Positions 34,641-42,043 of a stretch of 64,000 nt of DNA are shown piece after piece. Each line of letters begins with the position of its first letter. Within the stretch, counting starts at the first letter, position 1. The position numbers and the translations under genes were made by a program. The stretch comes from Flavobacteriales bacterium (GTDB taxonomy: Bacteria > Bacteroidota > Bacteroidia > Flavobacteriales_F > PHOS-HE28): contig CP064979.1 of the NCBI GenBank assembly GCA_016699575.1, positions 3,348,001 to 3,412,000 of the forward strand. Reading direction: 5' to 3'. Below the pieces are notes generated by a model, which worked only from the letters and a program-made list of their open reading frames with translations, was not told the origin of the DNA and ran no database searches.

Positions 34641-34651
34641 CTAAATTCATT
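34622..34651. promoter_or_regulatory. 14-bp perfect inverted repeat, probable operator
   Basis: AATGAATTTAGTTG and its exact complement arm CAACTAAATTCATT are separated by 2 nt. The AT-rich palindrome covers the -33 TTG of the ATPase promoter and has a MarR-operator-like core (TTAGTTG...CAACTAA). No T-tract follows in the icd direction, so a terminator role is less likely. Confidence 0.6.
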
Positions 34652-34685
34652 GAACAAGCTATCGTTTTGTGAACTGCTTGACCGG

Positions 34686-35912
34686 TCACGCCATCCTCCG
34701 TTCCAACCCCTCCCTCAGCGCAGCCATGAACTTATCCGTGGTGAGGTAGTGCTCGGCAGAGACCTTCTCGCCGTGGATGCACACCGCAAGGTCCTTGGTC
34801 ATCTGGCCTTCTTCCACCGTTTCGATGCAGGTGCGCTCCAAGGTTTTGGCGAACTTGATGAGCGCCTCATTGCCATCGAGCTTGCCACGGAAGGCTAGGC
34901 CTTGCGTCCACGCGAAGATGCTGGCGATGGGGTTGGTGCTGGTGGGTTTGCCTTCCTGGTGGTTGCGGTAGTGGCGCGTAACGGTGCCGTGCGCGGCTTC
35001 CGCTTCGATCGTCTTGCCGTCGGGGGTGATGAGCACGCTGGTCATCAGGCCCAGTGAACCGAAGCCCTGTGCAACGATGTCGCTCTGCACGTCGCCGTCG
35101 TAGTTCTTGCACGCCCAGATGAAACCGCCGCTCCACTTCAGCGCGCTGGCCACCATGTCGTCGATGAGGCGGTGCTCGTAGGTGATGCCGGCTTCCTTGA
35201 ACGCGGCTGCGTAGTCCTTCTCGTAAACGCTTTGGAAGATGTCCTTGAAGCGGCCGTCGTACTTCTTCAGGATGGTGTTCTTGCTGCTGAAGTACAGTGG
35301 CCATTTCTTCTGCAAGGCCAGGTTGAAGCAGCTGCGGGCGAACCCGTCGATGCTCTCGTCGGTGTTGTACATGCTCAGCGCCACGCCATCGCCTTCGAAG
35401 TCGTACACGTTCCAGCTGGTGGCCGGACTTCCGTCGGCAGGTTGGAAGGTGAGCGTGAGCTTGCCCTTGCCTTTGATGACGGCATCGGTGGCGCGGTACT
35501 GGTCGCCGAACGCGTGGCGACCGATGACGATGGGCTTTGTCCAACCGGGCACCAGACGCGGGATGTTCTTGATGACGATCGGCTCGCGGAACACGGTGCC
35601 GTTGAGGATGTTGCGGATGGTGCCGTTGGGGCTCTTCCACATCTGCTTCAACCCGAACTCCGTAACGCGTGCCTCGTCCGGGGTGATGGTGGCGCACTTG
35701 ATGCCCACGCTGTGCTTCAGGATGGCCTTGGCGCTGTCCACGGTCACCTTGTCGTCGGTGGCGTCGCGGTGCTGAATGCCGAGATCGTAATAGTCGATGG
35801 GCACTTCCACGTAGGGCAGGATCAGTTGCTCCTTGATCCACTGCCAGATGATGCGGGTCATTTCATCACCATCGAGTTCCACTACGGGGTTGGCCACCTT
35901 GATCTTCGACAT
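34686..35912 (-). CDS. icd: NADP-dependent isocitrate dehydrogenase
   Basis: 408 aa. Converts isocitrate to 2-oxoglutarate with NADP in the TCA cycle. Motifs VVELDGDEMTRIIWQWIKE, SPNGTIRNILNGTVFREPI (substrate-binding Ser/Asn/Arg), KWPLYFSSKNTILKKYDGRF, IDDMVASALKWSGGF (metal-binding Asp) and EAAHGTVTRHYRNHQEGKPT (NADP site) are those of the homodimeric eukaryote-type IDH, and the length is normal. ATG 35912 starts MSKIKVANPVVELDGDEM. A TACTTTCG box lies upstream. The 3' end is duplicated at 33258. Confidence 0.95.
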   Translation of the reverse strand: MSKIKVANPVVELDGDEMTRIIWQWIKEQLILPYVEVPIDYYDLGIQHRDATDDKVTVDSAKAILKHSVGIKCATITPDEARVTEFGLKQMWKSPNGTIRNILNGTVFREPIVIKNIPRLVPGWTKPIVIGRHAFGDQYRATDAVIKGKGKLTLTFQPADGSPATSWNVYDFEGDGVALSMYNTDESIDGFARSCFNLALQKKWPLYFSSKNTILKKYDGRFKDIFQSVYEKDYAAAFKEAGITYEHRLIDDMVASALKWSGGFIWACKNYDGDVQSDIVAQGFGSLGLMTSVLITPDGKTIEAEAAHGTVTRHYRNHQEGKPTSTNPIASIFAWTQGLAFRGKLDGNEALIKFAKTLERTCIETVEEGQMTKDLAVCIHGEKVSAEHYLTTDKFMAALREGLERRMA

Positions 35913-35938
35913 GGTACGTGCTGGGGTTTTTGCGCGGG

Positions 35939-35946
35939 CGAAAGTA
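35939..35946 (-). promoter_or_regulatory. Putative -7 element TACTTTCG of icd
   Basis: Exact TAnnTTCG box, 26 nt before the icd ATG. Confidence 0.45.
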
Positions 35947-35967
35947 GGGGCGGCCGGTAAAGAAGAT

Positions 35968-36069
35968 CGAACCGCAACGACGCGACGGACGCAACGGTGG
36001 CGCCACGCGAAGTTCAACGGTGAGCAACGAGTTTCCGGAACGTTGCGCTCGTTGCGCCGTTGCGGTGCG
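35968..36069. repeat. Imperfect long inverted repeat upstream of icd
   Basis: The left arm (35968-35996, starting CGAACCGCAACG) and the reverse complement of the right arm (36041-36069) agree at 24 of 29 positions. The centre holds GTGGCGCCAC, itself a palindrome. The CGCAACG-rich arms resemble dispersed extragenic repeats of environmental Bacteroidota. It sits between the icd promoter and the stop of the next gene. Confidence 0.5.
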
Positions 36070-36077
36070 TATTTCCC

Positions 36078-39038
36078 TCAGCGCACCAGCGTCACATGAC
36101 CGAAGTACTGCCGGTCGATGCTCTCGTACCTGTCCACCAGGTCCAGGCGCCAAGCGTACACACCTTGGGTCTGCTCAGCGCCGCTCACCTTGCCGTCCCA
36201 CCATTGTCCGGGGTCGTTGGTGACGAAGACCGGCTGGCCCCAGCGATCGAACACGGTGAACTCGAATTCCTTGTCCGAGATGCCTTGGCCCAAGGGACCG
36301 AAGTGATCGTTCACGCCATCGCCGTCAGGTGTGAAGGCGTTCGGCACGTAAACCGAGAACACACCTTCGATGAACACCAGCTTCATGATGCTGTCAGGAC
36401 ATCCGAATTCGTTGGTGACGTGCAGCCAAACGGGGTACGTGGCTTCTTCGGTCTCGGGGAAGAGCACAACGGGGTCGGGAAAGAAGGCGGAGTCGGGGTC
36501 GCAGTCGGCGCCGAAGCTCCACGCCCAGGACACGTCGAACTGCGACTGGTTGAAGAAGGCCACCTGGGGGTCGAGGATGTTGGCCACTTCGGGCGTCCAC
36601 CGGAAATCGGCGATGGGGTAGGGCCGTGCGCAGATGAACTGCGGGAATGTGGTGTCGCCTACGCAGCCTTCAGGTGAATAGACCGTGAGCGTCACATCGT
36701 AACAGCCCACGTTGGCGTAGCTGTTGAACGCGGTTGCGCAGCCCGTGGCCGTGTTGCCGTCGCCGAAATTCCAGACGCAGTCGGTGCCCACGTCGTCAGG
36801 GTCGGTCGTGTTGGTGAAGTTGATCTCCGCCGGGAAGCAGTCTTCGCGTTTGTCAACCGTGAAGTCCGGTTCGGGAGCGCGGTACCATTGCACATGCACG
36901 GTGTCGCGTACGATGGGTGTGTTGCAGTTGTCGTTCAGTGTTACCACGTAGTCGGTTCCGAAAGCCGAGGGAACCACCATGATGGTGTCACCCGCTCCGA
37001 CCACGCCAGCACCTATCTCGTTCCACACCAGTGTGTACGGCCCCCCATTGCCGCCACCTGGCAGGGCGGTGAGTTCTGCATCACCGCCAATACAGATACT
37101 GTCCGGCGCATTGGCCAACACGCTCAACGCGGGCAGCACCGTCACCGTCGTCTGCACGGGCAAGGAGGTACAGCCCAGTATATCGGTGGCGGTCGCTTGG
37201 TACATCGTGGTCGCGCTCGGGGTCACCGTGTGCGGACCATCTCCCATAAGACCTTGGTTCCAGCTGTACGAGTAACCACCGTTACCACCCACCGCGCTCG
37301 CTGAAATGATCGCAGAGGTGCTCAGGCAGATCGTGGTATCGCTAACGCTGGCTACCACGGGGGCTGGCTCGGCGATGTAGAAGGTCGTATCGTGCGTGCA
37401 GCCTATCGGTTCGGCGAGCACCAAGGTGTACGTGCCCTCGGCCAGGCCGCTCAATGTGGTGCCTGCGTTCGTTGTGGTGGCAAGCACGCTGGTGTTGTTC
37501 GCATCGAACACTTCCCAGTTCCAAGCCGGACCAGCAGTGCCCCAGGGCTCCACTTCAACGTAGCCATCGCTATCGCCGTTGCAGGTGGTCTGGTAAGGCG
37601 TTACGGTATTGAAGCCGAACGGAGGGATGACGTAGATCGTCACCGTATCACGGTTCACGCATGTGCTCTGCAGGTCGCTCACCACTTCGTAGGTGGTGGT
37701 GTTCGCCGGTGTGGCAACAGGGTCGGCGCAGGGGTTGCACGAAAAGTTCACGCCCAATTGGATCGGATCGCCGCTGAGCACGCTCCAGGTGAAAACGGTA
37801 CCGCCGATGGTGGTGAGGGTCACAGGCGCCGGTTCGCACAGCAAGGAATCCTCCACGGTCAGGGTCCTTGGCAGGAAGAGAACGGTGATCGTCTGCTGTG
37901 CAAGACCGGTCACCGGGCACGCATCGTCTTCGGCCACAACGGAAAACGTGGTGACCGGGCTGGTGCCGGCAATGGCCGTCCAGCAAACCGTTGCCGTGGC
38001 CGGGTTGACGCCCGTTTGGGTGAACGTGGCGCCGGGCAGGGCCAAAGTGATGTTCGACGAGAGCGTGAGGGTGTCACCAACATCCGCGTCCGTGAACGTC
38101 AGGTCCATGCAGAACTGATCGCCCAGGCACATCTCCAAACTGGTGGGGCCGGTGGAAAGCGCGGTGCCGCTGAAGTTGGTGTAGGCTGCCGGTGCCATCG
38201 GCGGAATGTTGGTGCAGGCGATCACAGTGAACTGCATGTCGCGCATCACACTGCCCACGAGGTTGCCATTGCTGTCGTATTGGTCCACTTGCACCACCAC
38301 GATGTAGTTACCGGTCACCGCCACGTTGAAGGCTACCTCACCCGTGTTGGGGTCCAACGTGATGCCGGGCACAGGATTGGAACCGGAGAAACCCGCACCA
38401 TAGGTCAAGTAGCTGTTGTTGAACATCTGCCCGGGCACGAACGAGAACACCAACGAATCACCGTCGGGATCGAAGACACCGTAGTTGTACGATACAGGGA
38501 AGCCGGCGCAGACGTACGGTATCGGCTGAGCGGTGAAGATCGGGGAGTTGTTGCACGGCGCGGTGGCTGTGTTCAACACGGCTTCGGCCCAGATATCGTC
38601 CAAGTTGCTCGTGGGCACGTTGGCCGAAACGTTCCGGCAGCAGGTTCCCCAGCCCACCGTCCAACTGTTGCACGGTGGGTTCAGGGTCACGATGCCCTGA
38701 TAGGTGTAGTACTCCATGCCGGGCAGGCCACCACCACCGCAGGTGCTGTTGGGCAGATCGGTCGGGCACAACTGGCTGATCTCGTAACCAGTGCCCGGCG
38801 CTTGCTGCAAGGTGACCGTGAGGCTTTGCCCGCACGAGCTTGTGATCTCCACATCCTCGGTATTGCTCATGGTGATCCCATCGCAATCCCTGAAGATGTT
38901 CAGGGTGATCATGTACTGGTTGTTGCCCAAGCACTCGTAGCCGATGTCCACGCCGCTCACGTGTGAGGCTGCGGAGAACAGGGGCAAAAGGCAGGCGAAC
39001 AGGAACGGAAGGACGGTGCGGGGCAGGGATCGTACCAT
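36078..39038 (-). CDS. Large secreted protein with PKD domains and T9SS type B sorting domain
   Basis: 986 aa. Signal peptide MVRSLPRTVLPFLFACLLPL then FSAASHVSG. The N-terminal part (SHVSGVDIGYECLGNNQYMI, GTCCRNVSANVPTSNLDDIW) is related to that of the giant adhesin at 17999 (SHLIGGNLGYTYVG, LCCRNNDIL), so both share a cell-surface architecture. Ig-like modules and two PKD-like domains (CVWNFGDGNTATG, WAWSFGADCD) follow. The type B C-terminus is VPNAFTPDGDGVNDHFGPLG, FDRWGQPVF, GVYAWRLDLVD. Start at 39038 is chosen for the signal peptide. Confidence 0.85.
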   Translation of the reverse strand: MVRSLPRTVLPFLFACLLPLFSAASHVSGVDIGYECLGNNQYMITLNIFRDCDGITMSNTEDVEITSSCGQSLTVTLQQAPGTGYEISQLCPTDLPNSTCGGGGLPGMEYYTYQGIVTLNPPCNSWTVGWGTCCRNVSANVPTSNLDDIWAEAVLNTATAPCNNSPIFTAQPIPYVCAGFPVSYNYGVFDPDGDSLVFSFVPGQMFNNSYLTYGAGFSGSNPVPGITLDPNTGEVAFNVAVTGNYIVVVQVDQYDSNGNLVGSVMRDMQFTVIACTNIPPMAPAAYTNFSGTALSTGPTSLEMCLGDQFCMDLTFTDADVGDTLTLSSNITLALPGATFTQTGVNPATATVCWTAIAGTSPVTTFSVVAEDDACPVTGLAQQTITVLFLPRTLTVEDSLLCEPAPVTLTTIGGTVFTWSVLSGDPIQLGVNFSCNPCADPVATPANTTTYEVVSDLQSTCVNRDTVTIYVIPPFGFNTVTPYQTTCNGDSDGYVEVEPWGTAGPAWNWEVFDANNTSVLATTTNAGTTLSGLAEGTYTLVLAEPIGCTHDTTFYIAEPAPVVASVSDTTICLSTSAIISASAVGGNGGYSYSWNQGLMGDGPHTVTPSATTMYQATATDILGCTSLPVQTTVTVLPALSVLANAPDSICIGGDAELTALPGGGNGGPYTLVWNEIGAGVVGAGDTIMVVPSAFGTDYVVTLNDNCNTPIVRDTVHVQWYRAPEPDFTVDKREDCFPAEINFTNTTDPDDVGTDCVWNFGDGNTATGCATAFNSYANVGCYDVTLTVYSPEGCVGDTTFPQFICARPYPIADFRWTPEVANILDPQVAFFNQSQFDVSWAWSFGADCDPDSAFFPDPVVLFPETEEATYPVWLHVTNEFGCPDSIMKLVFIEGVFSVYVPNAFTPDGDGVNDHFGPLGQGISDKEFEFTVFDRWGQPVFVTNDPGQWWDGKVSGAEQTQGVYAWRLDLVDRYESIDRQYFGHVTLVR

Positions 39039-39059
39039 CAGGTTGGTTTTCAGCGGCCG

Positions 39060-39067
39060 TGAAAGTA
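39060..39067 (-). promoter_or_regulatory. Putative -7 element TACTTTCA
   Basis: One base off TAnnTTCG, 21 nt before the ATG at 39038. Confidence 0.3.
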
Positions 39068-39125
39068 GGCCATCAGTGGGGTTCAGGGCCTTGACGCTCA
39101 ACGGCGCCGGAAGTTGTCCGGCCCC

Positions 39126-40901
39126 TTATCCCAAGTCAAGGTCCAATGCGTCCCGCAAGCCGATGAGCGCCGGATTCTTCTCGGCCATGATGTTGAACCT
39201 GTCGCGGGCGGTGTAGCGCGGGCGTGCATCGGCTACGGCCTCCTTCACGATGCTCAGTTCCAAAGCGGGGTCGCTCAATTCGTTCCGCAGGTGCTCCACC
39301 AGCCCGGCCTTTTGCTCGCGCAGGTCCTTCTCCTGCACTTCGTTGATGATGGCGAACTGCACGGTGTGGGCCCCGGTAACCATGGGCTCTTTCCACATCA
39401 GGGTGGCGTGGAAGCTGCTCTTGCCCTCGCGCTTCTTCGTTAGGGCGTAGTCCTTCCAGACCATCCGCACGGCCGCTTCGCTCAACGGCCGGGCATCGGG
39501 GGCGGCCATGGCGGCAGGTGCCACTTCCACGGGCCCGTTGGCTGTTCCCTGGGCCGGTCGCTCCAGGCTCTGCTTCAAGCTGGGCGTAACGGAGATGCGT
39601 GGCTTGGCCGTGGCCAGCGGGGGGGTGGGTGTTCCCTTGGGTTGCACTGGCGAACCGCTCGGCTCGCTCACCAATACCTCGGCCATTTCGGGTTCAGGCA
39701 GAGGAGCTGAACGAGCAGGAACGGGCTGTTCCGGGCCTTTGGGGGCCGGTGGCGTGGCCCTAACGCTTACGTCAGGACTTTTTTTTTCAGGGGTACCCTC
39801 GCCGCTGCCCAAGCGGCAGAGCTGGATGAGGGTCAGTTCCACCAGGAGGCGCGCGTCCTTGCTCAGCTTGTACTGTGAGTCGCACAGCCCGATGCGTTCG
39901 AGAGCTTGCACCAGCACGTCGCGCGGGGCGGCCTTCGCCTGAACCGTGTAGCGGGCGGCCAGTTCATCGCTCACTTCCAGCAGCGGCAGTGTGCGCGGAT
40001 CCTGGCTCACGAGCAGGTCACGCAAGTGGCGGCCGAGCCCGGCAATGAAGAGGTGCCCATCGAAGCCATTGGCCAGGATGGTGTTGTACTCGACCAAACA
40101 GCCGGGCACATCGCCCTTCAGCACGCAGTCCGTTACACTGAAGTAGTGCTCATGGTCCAGCACGTTCAGGTTCTTCACCACGTCCTGGTAGGTGAGCTTC
40201 CGGCCACCGAAGCTCACCAGTTGGTCGAAGATGCTCAGTGCGTCCCGCAAGCCGCCATCGGCCTTTTGGGCTATCACATGCAAGGCCTGTTGCTCCGCTT
40301 GGATGCCCTCGCGGTCGGCGATACCCTGCAAGTGCTTCACAATGTCCGTGAGCGAGATGCGCCGGAAGTCGAAGACCTGACAACGGCTCAGGATGGTGGG
40401 CAGGATCTTGTGCTTCTCCGTGGTGGCCAGGATGAAGATGGCGTAGCTCGGCGGCTCCTCCAGTGTCTTCAGGAAAGCGTTGAACGCCGCCTGGCTGAGC
40501 ATGTGCACCTCGTCGATGATGTACACCTTCTTGGTGCCGACCTGCGGCGCAATGCTCACTTGCAGGATCAAGTTCCGGATGTCCTCTACACTGTTGTTGC
40601 TGGCGGCATCAAGTTCGAAAACGCTCAAGCTGTGGCCTTCATCGAAGGTGCGGCAGGGCGCACATTCGCCACAGGTGGTCAGGTCATCCTTGAGGTTCTC
40701 GCAGTTCAGGGTCCGGGCAAGGATGCGGGCACACGTGGTTTTGCCCACGCCACGGGGGCCGGTGAAGAGGAATGCCTGGGCCACATGGTTGCTGCGGATG
40801 GCGGCCATCAGGGTGCTGGTCACCGCCTCTTGGCCGACCACCGTATCGAAGGTGGCCGGGCGGTACTTGCGCGCGCTGACGACGAATTTTTCCTGCTGCA
40901 T
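39126..40901 (-). CDS. dnaX: DNA polymerase III subunit gamma/tau
   Basis: 591 aa. Clamp-loader ATPase: YRPATFDTVVGQEAVTSTL, Walker A FTGPRGVGKTTCARILA, a zinc-binding set with NCENLKDDLTTCGECAPC, DEVHMLSQAAFNAFLKTLEE (Walker B/DExx) and an SRC-type arginine finger in ILSRCQVFDFRR. Domain III ends at about residue 365 (LVELTLIQLCRLGSGEG); then a Pro/Ala-rich linker and a C-terminal domain (tau-specific) from about 480. An A9 run just after domain III (codons 372-375) could yield a short gamma form. ATG 40901 is chosen by homology and lies 12 nt after a TATCTTCG box. Confidence 0.93.
   Translation of the reverse strand: MQQEKFVVSARKYRPATFDTVVGQEAVTSTLMAAIRSNHVAQAFLFTGPRGVGKTTCARILARTLNCENLKDDLTTCGECAPCRTFDEGHSLSVFELDAASNNSVEDIRNLILQVSIAPQVGTKKVYIIDEVHMLSQAAFNAFLKTLEEPPSYAIFILATTEKHKILPTILSRCQVFDFRRISLTDIVKHLQGIADREGIQAEQQALHVIAQKADGGLRDALSIFDQLVSFGGRKLTYQDVVKNLNVLDHEHYFSVTDCVLKGDVPGCLVEYNTILANGFDGHLFIAGLGRHLRDLLVSQDPRTLPLLEVSDELAARYTVQAKAAPRDVLVQALERIGLCDSQYKLSKDARLLVELTLIQLCRLGSGEGTPEKKSPDVSVRATPPAPKGPEQPVPARSAPLPEPEMAEVLVSEPSGSPVQPKGTPTPPLATAKPRISVTPSLKQSLERPAQGTANGPVEVAPAAMAAPDARPLSEAAVRMVWKDYALTKKREGKSSFHATLMWKEPMVTGAHTVQFAIINEVQEKDLREQKAGLVEHLRNELSDPALELSIVKEAVADARPRYTARDRFNIMAEKNPALIGLRDALDLDLG
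39779..39787 (-). other. A9 slippery tract in dnaX, possible gamma-form shift site
   Basis: The coding strand reads CCT GAA AAA AAA AGT CCT. Slipping one base back gives K-S-stop (TGA), slipping one forward gives V-L-T-stop (TAA), so either shift ends the protein at about 376-377 aa, immediately after clamp-loader domain III. Confidence 0.55.
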
Positions 40902-40913
40902 GCTGAAGGGCGC

Positions 40914-40921
40914 CGAAGATA
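40914..40921 (-). promoter_or_regulatory. Putative -7 element TATCTTCG of dnaX
   Basis: Exact TAnnTTCG match 12 nt upstream of the dnaX ATG, giving a near-leaderless mRNA. Confidence 0.45.
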
Positions 40922-41028
40922 AACCGATGCCTATCCGCACCTCCGACAGGTTTTCAACGCGGCATGACGACGACGGTGGGTGACCCGGGAGACGGATCAC
41001 CATGAAGGGTACGGCCATTGCAGGCCGG

Positions 41029-41036
41029 TATCTTCG
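41029..41036 (+). promoter_or_regulatory. Putative -7 element TATCTTCG
   Basis: Same eight bases as the dnaX box, 11 nt before the ATG at 41048. Confidence 0.45.
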
Positions 41037-41047
41037 CGCCGCCCAAC

Positions 41048-42043
41048 ATGAACCACCGCATTGTACTGCTGCCCGCGCTCCTTGCGGCTTTCCTTGTTTC
41101 CAACGGCCAGAACGCCACCGACGCCCAGGGTCGCAAGCAAGGTGCGTGGAGCAAGAGCTGGCCCAATGGCCAGGTGCGCTACAAGGGGCAGTTCAACGAC
41201 GACAAGCCCATGGGCGAGTTCACGCACTGGAACGAGGACGGGCTGATCACCAGCAAGCAGGTCTTCACGGCGGACGGCAAGAACTCACGTGCACAGCATT
41301 TCCATGCCAACGGCAAACTGATGGCCGTCGGCAACTACGCGGGGCAGTCCAAGGACAGCCTGTGGAACTACTTCGATGAAGCTGGGCTGCTGCGGAAGGT
41401 GGAACGCTACCGCACCGGTGCGCTTCACGGCGACGAAGTGAGCTACTTCCCCGATGGCAAAGAGGCCGAACGCACGGGTTACCAAAACGACAGGAAGCAC
41501 GGCCCGTGGAAGCAGTGGTATTCCGATGGGACCGTTAAGGCCGAAGGCAACTATGTGAACGGTGAGCCCGACGGCCGCATGACCTGGTATTACCCGACCG
41601 GCAAGAAGGAGATCGAGGGGAACACGGTGAACGGGAGCAAGGACGGCACCTGGTTCTACTGGAACGTGGACGGTACCATCCAACTTCAGATGGTCTTCGC
41701 CAAGGGCGAAATGGTGAAGGCTAAAAAGGAGAACGGTGTCTTCAAGGACTACTACGAGGACGAGCAATTGAAAGAGGAGGTCACCTGGAAGAACGGCCAA
41801 TTGAACGGCCCGTTCACCGAGTGGTACAACAACGGAACTTGGGTGGACAAGCCCATGACACCAACGCCCGAAGGTGTGTTCGCCGGCGAACAGCAGCGGG
41901 AGCTCAAGGGCCAGACCAAGAAGCGTGAAGGTGCCTACGTGAACGGCCAGTTGCACGGTGCCGTGAAGCACTACGATGAAAAGGGTTCGCTGGTCCGTAC
42001 GGAGCATTACACCAACGGAGCCCTTAGCAGCACAGCGCCATGA
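41048..42043 (+). CDS. Secreted MORN-like/YwqK-type repeat protein
   Basis: 331 aa. Signal peptide MNHRIVLLPALLAAFLVSNG. The body is a run of 20-24 residue MORN-like units (GAWSKSWPNGQVRYKGQF, GPWKQWYSDGTVKAEGNYVN, GRMTWYYPTGKKEIEGN, GTWFYWNVDGTIQL, GPFTEWYNNGTW). Databases often call these YwqK antitoxins, but here the protein is exported and has no toxin partner, so that name is not supported. It overlaps mnmA by ATGA. Confidence 0.75.
   Translation: MNHRIVLLPALLAAFLVSNGQNATDAQGRKQGAWSKSWPNGQVRYKGQFNDDKPMGEFTHWNEDGLITSKQVFTADGKNSRAQHFHANGKLMAVGNYAGQSKDSLWNYFDEAGLLRKVERYRTGALHGDEVSYFPDGKEAERTGYQNDRKHGPWKQWYSDGTVKAEGNYVNGEPDGRMTWYYPTGKKEIEGNTVNGSKDGTWFYWNVDGTIQLQMVFAKGEMVKAKKENGVFKDYYEDEQLKEEVTWKNGQLNGPFTEWYNNGTWVDKPMTPTPEGVFAGEQQRELKGQTKKREGAYVNGQLHGAVKHYDEKGSLVRTEHYTNGALSSTAP

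Noticed and set aside
34622..34651. Intrinsic terminator of icd
   Set aside because: The stem is AT-rich and is not followed by a T-tract in the icd direction; its overlap with the ATPase -33 box fits an operator better.
37392..38966. 524-codon plus-strand frame
   Set aside because: Antisense to the T9SS type B protein at 36078-39038; no recognisable motif.
41048..42043. Toxin-antitoxin antitoxin annotation for the MORN-like protein
   Set aside because: It has a signal peptide, no partner toxin, and shows MORN-like repeats; the database name is not supported.
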